Source: Candidatus Neomarinimicrobiota bacterium
GTDB taxonomy: Bacteria > Fidelibacterota > Fidelibacteria > Fidelibacterales > Fidelibacteraceae
Direction of reading: 5' to 3'
DNA length: 39,360 nucleotides
NCBI GenBank assembly: GCA_021157965.1
Contig: JAGGVO010000049.1
Location: 1 to 39,360, forward strand
The notes beneath the pieces are model-generated. The model made no database searches, was not told where the DNA came from, and worked only from the letters and a program-made list of their open reading frames with translations. Positions 24,992 to 32,912 of this stretch are shown in pieces. Every line of letters starts with the position of its first letter. Position 1 is the first letter of the stretch. A program made the position numbers and the translations under genes.

Positions 24992-27778
24992 ATGCCGGAC
25001 CGAGACGATATAAATCGTGACAATGCAACCAACAAACTCCTGAATATCCTTCGGGCAGAATCATCTGAGACCGGGAAAGGAAAAAAGGCGCATCATCCAT
25101 CGGAAAAAATACCCGATGAAGACAGCCTTGACTCAAAAAAACTGACAGCATTATTTGACAAGACCACAGCACAAAAAAAAGGAAAACCGGCAAAAAAAGC
25201 TTTTAAAGAGAGTGATCGGGATCAAAAACAGGAGAAAGAAAAGCCTGAATTAAAGAGTGCTCCGGAAGATTTAAGCCAGTCTATTGATGAAGAGGATCAT
25301 ACGCCGGAAAAACCCAAAAAGGAAACAAAAAAAGATTCCTCTGACGAATTAAGTGAAAGCAAACAAATTCGGGATCAGGAAGAATCTCCAAAAATCAGCT
25401 TGAAACTCGAGAAAAAAGAGACAAAAAAGCCGGAACCGGAAGAAAAAGAGACGGAAAAAGCTGAAGGAGAAAAGGACACTGTAACACCTGAGTCGTTAAT
25501 CTCTAAAACCGGGGAAAAATCCAGCCGTGTGGGTCCTTTTGTGGAGTTTAAAAAGCGTTTTGAGGAACAGAAGGCTGATGATCTGGAAGAAGGGGGAGAG
25601 GCTGAATTTTTTGAAGAAGGGAAACAGATTTCAGATAAAGGCAAATCCCTGTTGACATTTTTGGATCAAAAAACTGAACAAACTTCTGAAGAACAAGCGA
25701 AGTCTGCTGAAGGCATCAGGTTTGAAAATGAAGAGCCTTCCCGTGAGGGGAAATCCATTTTTGACATTCTGGACGAATACATTGCTACTAAAAATGACGA
25801 TATGGTTCTTCCTATCAAAGAGACGGAAGAACTTTCTCTCGAAACCCCGTCACCTGTTCCGCCATCAGAACCTGCAGTCAATGAAAAGACAAAAGTAGAA
25901 AAAACGGCCGTTTCCGAAACACCTGTGAATAAAGCATTTATCACGGAAGAAGAAGAGAAACAGCCCAAATCCGCCACTCAGAAAATCCTTTACGAGGATT
26001 TTGAAAATGAAAAGCGGAGTTTTGATGACTTATTAGATGAAGATGAAAATGAAGACCGGGTATTTGATGAGAAATTTAATTCGGTAGCACCGGCAGTCAA
26101 ATTGAAGATTTCGGAGATTTCCGATTGGCTGAACAATAAACGGAATATTGTGGTTGTCGAGACGGATGAGTCTTCTGCCCGTTACCTGCAGGCCCGGCCG
26201 GAAGTTAATAAAATCAAGATTACCAACTGGGGCGTTTTAAATTATTGGAATTTTACGGAAGATGCTACTGATGAGGATAAACATAAATTCGCCTTGAGAT
26301 CAATTTCCCGGCAGATAAAACACAAGAATAGTTTTCTGACCTTTTTTACCCACTCCCGGAGCTATGTCTCCAGGGTCCAGAATTTTCAGAAACTGAACAA
26401 AAAAGAGACCCGGGAAGCCCTGAAATGGGCTGTAACCAAAAATTTACCTTTTCCTGATAAGGCTATTGAATATGATGTGAAACAGGTCTCGTCGGACAGC
26501 GTTGATGAAAAGAATTTTTTAACCCTGATTGCCCCGCACAATCTGGTAGCTCAACAGGAAAAATATTTTCACGATGTGGGCATGAATCTCTGCCAGATTA
26601 CAACGGTATCGTATCTGGCAGCCAAGGCTTTTCGTCTGAATTACCCCGATTATTTTAAAGAGACGGCGATAATCTTTTATATGGGAGAGACCTACAGCAA
26701 TCTTATTTTCATCAAGAATCATGAATTTCATTATGAGCGGGAATTCAGCATCGGCCGGAAGGATCTGCTTGGAGCTCTGAATCAGGAAGTGAACACCCTG
26801 AACGGTCCACGGAAACTTTCCCCTTCCGATGCCCTTCTGCTTCTGGACAATTACGGATTCCAACGTAAAAAAGGGAGCACAATTAAAAGCCTTGGCATTG
26901 ACCATTCCCGTTACTCCATCATGATTCGTCCTATCGCTGAACGTATCATTATGGAAATCAGCCGTTCCATTGATTACTACCGGAAAACCTTTTCCCTTCT
27001 TGCCGACGGGGATGTCTTCCTTGTTGGACCGGGAGCTGCAATCCCGGGTATTGCCCGCTTTATTGAAGACCATCTGGGCCGGCGGACCAGCATCCTGAAT
27101 CCCATGCGGGCGGATATTTTTGAATACAAATCGAAGGAAGCTAAAATTCCGGAAAAATTATTGCCTTGTTATGCCCTGCATCTGGCAGCAGCCTATCCGG
27201 ACAAAGATCCCAATGTCATCACGAAAGCCACCCGCAACCGGGAGATCTTTATAGCCGGTACAAAGCTATCCTATTTGATTTTAGCCGGATTCCTGATTTT
27301 TGCAGGTATTCGAACTTATGATATGATGGATAAACGGGATCAGGTGAAGGTGAAATACCAGCGGACCCAAACCCGTTGGCGAAATATCTCGGGTGTCTCG
27401 TCCACATTCATGTCCATGAGTAAGAAAGAACAAACACTCACGCAGATCCTGAATCAAGTTCGGACGGATCAGTATTCCACCGACAGGACACTTACTTTCC
27501 TTAAAATGATTTCCAACCTGACACCGACCGGTATCCATCTGATCGATTTTCAGGTAAATAAACCGGCAGGAGATTCAGGCAAGGGCAACTCAGATTTTAT
27601 TTTGAAGGGATATATCACCCGGAATGCTTCGGTTGCCGATATTTATTTGAACAACTACCTGGCAAAGTTTCGGGATACAGGATTTTTTGAATCGATTGAA
27701 TTGTCCACCGGTGATGAAAAAACAGAAACAGGCACACGCCGGACCTTTATGATTAAAGGGGTTTTAAAGAAATTATGA
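24992..27778 (+). CDS. pilM: PilM-PilN fusion with long disordered N-terminus
   Basis: 928 aa in three parts. Residues 1-365 are low-complexity, rich in Lys/Glu/Ser/Pro and certainly disordered, beginning with the DINRDNATNKLLNILRAE motif and holding several short hydrophobic motifs. Residues about 370-745 match PilM, the actin-like ATPase of type IV pilus assembly (ALKWAVTKNLPFP, an IIFYMGETYSNLIFI strand, and VFLVGPGAAIPGIARFIEDHLG near the end). Residues 750-928 match PilN: a short cytoplasmic lead, a transmembrane helix at about 759-780, coiled coil, then a periplasmic ferredoxin-like domain (LTFLKMISNLTPTGIHLIDFQV). PilM and PilN are normally separate proteins that bind each other. Overlaps pilO by 4 bp. 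Confidence 0.88.
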   Translation: MPDRDDINRDNATNKLLNILRAESSETGKGKKAHHPSEKIPDEDSLDSKKLTALFDKTTAQKKGKPAKKAFKESDRDQKQEKEKPELKSAPEDLSQSIDEEDHTPEKPKKETKKDSSDELSESKQIRDQEESPKISLKLEKKETKKPEPEEKETEKAEGEKDTVTPESLISKTGEKSSRVGPFVEFKKRFEEQKADDLEEGGEAEFFEEGKQISDKGKSLLTFLDQKTEQTSEEQAKSAEGIRFENEEPSREGKSIFDILDEYIATKNDDMVLPIKETEELSLETPSPVPPSEPAVNEKTKVEKTAVSETPVNKAFITEEEEKQPKSATQKILYEDFENEKRSFDDLLDEDENEDRVFDEKFNSVAPAVKLKISEISDWLNNKRNIVVVETDESSARYLQARPEVNKIKITNWGVLNYWNFTEDATDEDKHKFALRSISRQIKHKNSFLTFFTHSRSYVSRVQNFQKLNKKETREALKWAVTKNLPFPDKAIEYDVKQVSSDSVDEKNFLTLIAPHNLVAQQEKYFHDVGMNLCQITTVSYLAAKAFRLNYPDYFKETAIIFYMGETYSNLIFIKNHEFHYEREFSIGRKDLLGALNQEVNTLNGPRKLSPSDALLLLDNYGFQRKKGSTIKSLGIDHSRYSIMIRPIAERIIMEISRSIDYYRKTFSLLADGDVFLVGPGAAIPGIARFIEDHLGRRTSILNPMRADIFEYKSKEAKIPEKLLPCYALHLAAAYPDKDPNVITKATRNREIFIAGTKLSYLILAGFLIFAGIRTYDMMDKRDQVKVKYQRTQTRWRNISGVSSTFMSMSKKEQTLTQILNQVRTDQYSTDRTLTFLKMISNLTPTGIHLIDFQVNKPAGDSGKGNSDFILKGYITRNASVADIYLNNYLAKFRDTGFFESIELSTGDEKTETGTRRTFMIKGVLKKL

Positions 27779-28341
27779 ATCAGCAACGCATAGGACTGAT
27801 CAATATCGGGATTCTGTTTGTCGCCGTTTTGGGATGGCTTTTCTTCTTATATCTTCCGGTACATCAGGAAATTCAGACCATGAATCAGGAGCTGATATCA
27901 ATGGAACAGCACATTGTTCAGGTAGGTTCCATTGAACGGAACAGGGCACAGATCGAAGAGCGTGTTAAAAACCTGGAAAAGGATTTGATACAGCTTTTTG
28001 AATCTGTGAACAGCGATAAAGGCATTGAAAATACGATAGATATGATTGATCAGCTGGCAGAGCACTACAATCTGGAACTGGAATATGTGAATCCGTCGCC
28101 TATTGATCAGTTTTCCGTCCCGGGAACAGAACAAAGAAAATATTTTGAGAAATCACTCCATTCATATCCCATTGATGTCTTTTTGAATGGTAAATTCATT
28201 CCCACAGGCAAATTTCTTGAGGAATTATCCGCCCATACAGAACTGGTCCATATTCAGTCCATTCACCTGTTGACGGATACGCAGCTTCCTGATAAATTGC
28301 ATATTGAGATAAAGTTGCTGGCTTATACGGCGAAAGAATAA
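27775..28341 (+). CDS. pilO: Type IV pilus inner-membrane protein PilO
   Basis: 188 aa. One transmembrane helix (about residues 8-27), a periplasmic coiled coil (about 30-78, QTMNQELISMEQHIVQVGSI) and a ferredoxin-like domain (about 88-188). This is the PilO layout. It partners PilN in the alignment complex that links the inner-membrane motor to the secretin. The start overlaps the PilM-PilN stop (ATGA), and the PilP-like gene begins 1 bp after its stop. Confidence 0.88.
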   Translation: MNQQRIGLINIGILFVAVLGWLFFLYLPVHQEIQTMNQELISMEQHIVQVGSIERNRAQIEERVKNLEKDLIQLFESVNSDKGIENTIDMIDQLAEHYNLELEYVNPSPIDQFSVPGTEQRKYFEKSLHSYPIDVFLNGKFIPTGKFLEELSAHTELVHIQSIHLLTDTQLPDKLHIEIKLLAYTAKE

Positions 28342-28342
28342 T

Positions 28343-28873
28343 ATGGCATTGCAGAAACGGGAAAAAATCCTTTTGGCACTGGCCGGCATAGCCGTCCTGA
28401 TCTTTGCTGCCACAAAGGTTATTCCCATGCTATCCCGTGGGAAACCGGCTACTTCGACTGCATCTGTAACCGTAGCGCAACAGGTTACGACTCCCCTATC
28501 AGCTCAGGCAGCTAAAAAACCTGTAAAGCAGGTTATCCTGAAATCCTATACCACAAGGTCAGCATGGAATCTTGAGTGGAAAAGTGATCCTTTCGTCTAT
28601 TCTGAAAAGCCTGAACCTGAAGAAGAACAGCAAAAAGCTATTGAAGAAGTACCGGAAGAAACCACCCGTCATTTTGAATTGAATGGTATTTCGTGGCTGA
28701 ATAACAAGCCGACCGTACTCATAAACGATCAAATCCTGAAACCGGGAGACACTATTGAGGGTTACACTCTTTCTATCGTAAAACCGGAATATGTTATACT
28801 CATAAAAAACGGGGAAAAAATTCGCCTGACCTTTTCCGAAGGCGCTTTTGTCCCCGGCGGGATTTTTCGCTGA
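28343..28873 (+). CDS. pilP: PilP/GspC-like periplasmic linker of the pilus alignment complex
   Basis: 176 aa. N-terminal transmembrane helix (about residues 9-30), a Pro/Ala/Thr-rich linker, an SDPF motif near residue 80, then a beta-rich domain: FELNGISWLNNKPTVLINDQ, GDTIEGYTL, EYVILIKNGEKIRLTF. That order (SDPF, then 'ING' or 'LNGI' repeat strands) is typical of PilP and GspC homology regions that dock to the secretin N-domain. Unlike classical PilP it is anchored by a membrane helix rather than a lipid. It sits between pilO and pilQ, as expected. Confidence 0.78.
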   Translation: MALQKREKILLALAGIAVLIFAATKVIPMLSRGKPATSTASVTVAQQVTTPLSAQAAKKPVKQVILKSYTTRSAWNLEWKSDPFVYSEKPEPEEEQQKAIEEVPEETTRHFELNGISWLNNKPTVLINDQILKPGDTIEGYTLSIVKPEYVILIKNGEKIRLTFSEGAFVPGGIFR

Positions 28874-28943
28874 AGAATGAACACGGGAACCAATCCTCTG
28901 TGGATTATTAATAAAAGATACAAAGACAAAAACGGAGATCCGG

Positions 28944-30701
28944 ATGCTTCGTAGACATATTATTTTCTTATGCCTCCTTATCATGCCTGTTGGCAATATG
29001 CTTTTTGCCGATAATACCATCAAAGATATTATCTATCACAGATATGAAAGCCAGGCTGAAATTGAAATGGTTTTTAAGGATGATAAAATAGAATACGATG
29101 TATACGGGACTTATTCACCACCTCAGATCACCATTGATATACGGAATTGTGAAAACATTTTTCAGGGAAAAAAGGAGTATGTGAATTATTCTCCACTTTA
29201 TCTCTATCGGATTATCAATCGTTATAAAATGAATGATCAGTTTAAAATCATTTTCGATTTTTCTTATTTGCCCAAATATTCCGTCTATCAAAACGGGAGT
29301 TCCCTGTTTTTGACCTGGGAATTGGACGATGACGGCCAGGCGAAGCCGGTGGAGAATGAATATTATTCACCTTATGAAGCCGGATTAGACAATCGTGTGT
29401 CTTTGCAGTTTTCCAATGCCCCCCTCTCGAAAGTCCTCAGACTTTTTGCCATTCAGAACAACCTGAATCTGGTGAGTTCAAATGATGTGGAAGGGATTGT
29501 CACTCTGACTTTGACGGATGTAAAGGTGCATAATGCCCTGGATGCCATACTCCGGGTAAACGGTTACAACTGGTTCCAAAACGATGATGTCATCATCATT
29601 AAAGAAAAAGACGAAGAGATGACGGGAGAAACCATCACCCAGGTTTATCGCCTGATCTATGTAGATGGTCAGTCCGTGGCCAATGCCCTTGAAAATGTCC
29701 TGACCGAGAAGGGTGAAGTCGCGGTTTTTTCACCTTCGATCAAGGGTGCACAGGCTATGGGGCAAGGAGGCACAGGTACAGGAACCGGCACGACCGGTGG
29801 AGCAGCTGGAGGATTCGGATCCACCGGTTTTATGGGAAGTTCCATGGGGATGACCGGCGGAACGGGCATGACAGGTGCTTCCGGTGCCATGGGTGGTATG
29901 GGTATGATGGGCATGATGAGCCTGATGCCTGGCTATGATATGATCCTGGTGACGGATGTCAGTGCCAATTTTGAAACGATCGATAAAATTATCCGCCAGC
30001 TCGACGTGAAGATCCCCCAGATTAATATTTCGGTCAAATTTGTTGAAACTAAGCTGGATGTCTCTGAGAATATGGGCATTAACTGGACGGCCCGTGCCAG
30101 CCTGCAGGGCGGTCCCGGAAGTTCGGCTCAGGGTTTTACACTGGGAAACTGGCAGGATTTGGCCATTGCAACACTGACTGCTGCCCAGTTTTCTGCTGTT
30201 TTTAATTTACTGAAATCTTCCACTTCTTCAAAAATAACCCAGCAACCACAGACCACTACCTTTGACAACCAGATGGCAACAATCAATGTAGGAACAACTT
30301 ATCCTATAACCGTCACCCAGCCGGCTACACAATTCGGTCCGGCAACTACGACATATGAAGAGCAGGAAGTCAATATTACTCTCATGGTAACGCCTCGCAT
30401 TAATGAAAATGATTACATTTCAATGGCGGTAAATGCCCAGGTGGAAGCGGTAACCGGTTTTGGAGGACCCGATTCTGATCGGCCTATTGTATCCAAGCGG
30501 ACTGCCAATACCAATGTCCGTGTAAAAAATAAAGAGACGCTTCTCATGGGTGGTCTCATACTGGAACAGGATATTGAAACCATTAAGAAAGTTCCCTTCT
30601 TAAGTAAAATTCCTTTAATTAAACATCTTTTCATTCATAAAAGTGTTGAACCGCAACGTAGTGAACTCATGATATTTATCACTCCCTCCATTATTAAATA
30701 A
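28944..30701 (+). CDS. pilQ: Type IV pilus secretin PilQ
   Basis: 585 aa. Signal peptide (1-22, NMLFA-DN), an AMIN-like beta domain (about 30-130), an STN/N0 domain at about 151-215 (VSLQFSNAPLSKVLRLFAIQ), an N1-type domain from about 220 interrupted by a Gly/Met/Thr-rich insert at about 272-331, and the secretin barrel from about 360 to 585 (VKFVETKLDVSENMGINW; ending KKVPFLSKIPLIKHLF and SELMIFITPSII). It forms the outer-membrane ring through which the pilus passes. GGAG lies six bases before the ATG. The 70-bp gap after pilP is the largest before pilT. Confidence 0.95.
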   Translation: MLRRHIIFLCLLIMPVGNMLFADNTIKDIIYHRYESQAEIEMVFKDDKIEYDVYGTYSPPQITIDIRNCENIFQGKKEYVNYSPLYLYRIINRYKMNDQFKIIFDFSYLPKYSVYQNGSSLFLTWELDDDGQAKPVENEYYSPYEAGLDNRVSLQFSNAPLSKVLRLFAIQNNLNLVSSNDVEGIVTLTLTDVKVHNALDAILRVNGYNWFQNDDVIIIKEKDEEMTGETITQVYRLIYVDGQSVANALENVLTEKGEVAVFSPSIKGAQAMGQGGTGTGTGTTGGAAGGFGSTGFMGSSMGMTGGTGMTGASGAMGGMGMMGMMSLMPGYDMILVTDVSANFETIDKIIRQLDVKIPQINISVKFVETKLDVSENMGINWTARASLQGGPGSSAQGFTLGNWQDLAIATLTAAQFSAVFNLLKSSTSSKITQQPQTTTFDNQMATINVGTTYPITVTQPATQFGPATTTYEEQEVNITLMVTPRINENDYISMAVNAQVEAVTGFGGPDSDRPIVSKRTANTNVRVKNKETLLMGGLILEQDIETIKKVPFLSKIPLIKHLFIHKSVEPQRSELMIFITPSIIK

Positions 30702-30718
30702 TCTTCAGGAGATGATTG

Positions 30719-31783
30719 ATGGCGACAGAAATCTATACACTTTTAAAATTTGCAGTCGATAACGGAGCGTCGGACCTTCATCTCTGTGTGGGATCCCCGC
30801 CCATTGTCCGGGTGGATGGCGATATGCTCCGGACCAATCTGGATCCTATGGACAGTACCATGATTCATTCCCTCATCTATGATGTGATGAGTGATGAACA
30901 ACGAAAACTCTTTGAAACCAACTGGGAAATCGATTTCTCCCGGGAATTCAAGGGCATTGGACGGTTCAGAGTGAATGTCTACAAGGATATCAACGGTGAA
31001 GCGGCCGTTTTTCGTATGATTCCCACAAAAGTTTTCAGCTTTAAAGAACTTGGACTTCCGGATGTTCTTGTCAATATTGCATCGCAGGATAAAGGACTTG
31101 TTTTGGTGACCGGTCCCACAGGCAGCGGAAAATCTACAACTCTGGCGACAATTATAGACTATATCAACAAGAAATTTAAAAAACACATTATCACGATAGA
31201 GGATCCGGTTGAATTTGTCCATGTCTCCAATGAATCTCTTGTGAATCAGCGGGAAGTGGGTTTTAATACAAAATCTTTTGCTGCGGCTCTCCGGAGTGCC
31301 TTGCGGGAAGATCCCGATGTAATTCTGGTGGGTGAAATGCGGGATCTTGAAACGACCAGTCTGGCCATCACGGCAGCAGAGACGGGCCATCTTGTCTTTG
31401 GAACGCTTCATACCAATAATGCGGCAAAGACCATCGACCGGATAATTGACCAGTATCCGGCAACCCAGCAGGCACAAATCCGCTCCATGCTTTCCGAATC
31501 CCTCCTGGCGGTGGTATCCCAGGTTTTGCTGAAACATGCTTCCGGCAAGGGGCGGGTGGCAGCCTTTGAGATTATGATCGGTACCAGCGGTATCCGGAAT
31601 CTGATCCGTGAAAGCAAGGTGTTTCAGATTCCTTCAGCCATTCAAACCGGCTCTAATGTGGGGATGGTGTCTCTGGACCAGTCCCTGGTCCGTCTGGCTA
31701 AAGCCGGTAAAATCAGCACGAATATCGCCATCCAAAGTGCCACCAATCCCGGTTACGTAAAGAAAAATCTGGATTTAGACTAA
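30719..31783 (+). CDS. pilT: Type IV pilus retraction ATPase PilT
   Basis: 354 aa from ATG 30719, which has AGGAG seven bases upstream; a TTG one codon earlier is less likely. Walker A GPTGSGKST with K138, Asp box TIEDPVEF, Walker B around DVILVGEMRD, His box GTLHTNNA, and the C-terminal IRNLIRES motif in the place of PilT's AIRNLIRE signature. PilT depolymerises the pilus and drives twitching. It begins shortly after pilQ and is followed 1 bp later by pilU. Confidence 0.95.
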   Translation: MATEIYTLLKFAVDNGASDLHLCVGSPPIVRVDGDMLRTNLDPMDSTMIHSLIYDVMSDEQRKLFETNWEIDFSREFKGIGRFRVNVYKDINGEAAVFRMIPTKVFSFKELGLPDVLVNIASQDKGLVLVTGPTGSGKSTTLATIIDYINKKFKKHIITIEDPVEFVHVSNESLVNQREVGFNTKSFAAALRSALREDPDVILVGEMRDLETTSLAITAAETGHLVFGTLHTNNAAKTIDRIIDQYPATQQAQIRSMLSESLLAVVSQVLLKHASGKGRVAAFEIMIGTSGIRNLIRESKVFQIPSAIQTGSNVGMVSLDQSLVRLAKAGKISTNIAIQSATNPGYVKKNLDLD

Positions 31784-31784
31784 G

Positions 31785-32888
31785 ATGTATACCATTGAAG
31801 ATTTTCTGAATGTCATGATCAAGGCGAAAGCTTCGGATCTCTACCTGACGATCGGTACCTATCCTATGTTGCGCATTGAAGGGAAATTAATCCCCCTGGA
31901 AGTAGAAAAACTCAATATGGATGCCATGGAAGCCCTGATGAAAGAAATGTTATCTGAAAAGGATATACAGAAAGTTCAAAACCAGAAAGAACTGGATTTT
32001 ATTGTCAGTAAGCCGGGCATGGGCCGCTTCAGGGGGAACGCGTTCTATCAGCGGAATTCCATCGGCTTCGTCCTCAGGCGGATTTTAACCCGGATTCCCA
32101 CTCTGGATGAACTGAGGATGCCTCCCGTGCTGAAAGACCTGATCATGCGGAAACAAGGACTTATTCTTGTGGTGGGAGCTACTGGCTCAGGGAAAAGCAC
32201 AACCATGGCTGCCATGATCGACCACCGGAACAGTCATACAACCGGACACATCCTTACGGTGGAAGATCCCATTGAATTCATCCACAATCATAAAAAAAGT
32301 ATCGTCAATCAGCGGGAGGTGGGCATTGATACACCTGATTTCAGATCCGCTTTAAAATATGCCCTCCGCCAGGCTCCGGATCTGATTCTCATTGGTGAGA
32401 TCAGGGACAGTGAGACCATGAGCGCTGCACTGAATTTTTCTGAAACCGGTCACTTAGTGCTGGGAACCCTCCATGCCAATAACGCTTACCAGACACTTGA
32501 ACGGATTATGAGCTTTTATCCCCCAGAATACCACACAATGATTCGCATGCAAATGAGTTTGAACCTTCAAGCCATTATAGGCCAACGGTTGGTTCCCACC
32601 GTGAAAGGAGCAAGGACGGTTGTCCTTGAACTGCTCCTGGATTCGGCACGGATCCGGGATCTGATCCATAACGGTGAAATCGAAATGATTCGAACCACCA
32701 TCGAAGCCAGTACCCATGAAGGGATGATGACCTTTGACCAAAGTTTGTATCAGAAACACATGGATGGAATCATTTCCATGGAGGATGCAATTCGTTTTGC
32801 AGACCGGCCTAATGATCTAAGGCTGAGAATCAGGCTTAACAGTCAAACGGCCGACACAGAAGAAAAGAAAATTGGAATAACTAAATAG
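31785..32888 (+). CDS. pilU: PilU-type retraction ATPase
   Basis: 367 aa. A PilT paralogue with Walker A GATGSGKST (K137), Asp box TVEDPIEF, Walker B around DLILIGEIRD and GTLHANNA His box. Features that lean to PilU rather than a second PilT are the changed C-terminal motif (RIRDLIHNGEI) and the extended C-terminus (FADRPNDLRLRIRL). PilU assists PilT-driven retraction. It directly follows pilT by 1 bp. Confidence 0.9.
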   Translation: MYTIEDFLNVMIKAKASDLYLTIGTYPMLRIEGKLIPLEVEKLNMDAMEALMKEMLSEKDIQKVQNQKELDFIVSKPGMGRFRGNAFYQRNSIGFVLRRILTRIPTLDELRMPPVLKDLIMRKQGLILVVGATGSGKSTTMAAMIDHRNSHTTGHILTVEDPIEFIHNHKKSIVNQREVGIDTPDFRSALKYALRQAPDLILIGEIRDSETMSAALNFSETGHLVLGTLHANNAYQTLERIMSFYPPEYHTMIRMQMSLNLQAIIGQRLVPTVKGARTVVLELLLDSARIRDLIHNGEIEMIRTTIEASTHEGMMTFDQSLYQKHMDGIISMEDAIRFADRPNDLRLRIRLNSQTADTEEKKIGITK

Positions 32889-32912
32889 TTAAATGGATTG
32901 TACGGTTAAATC

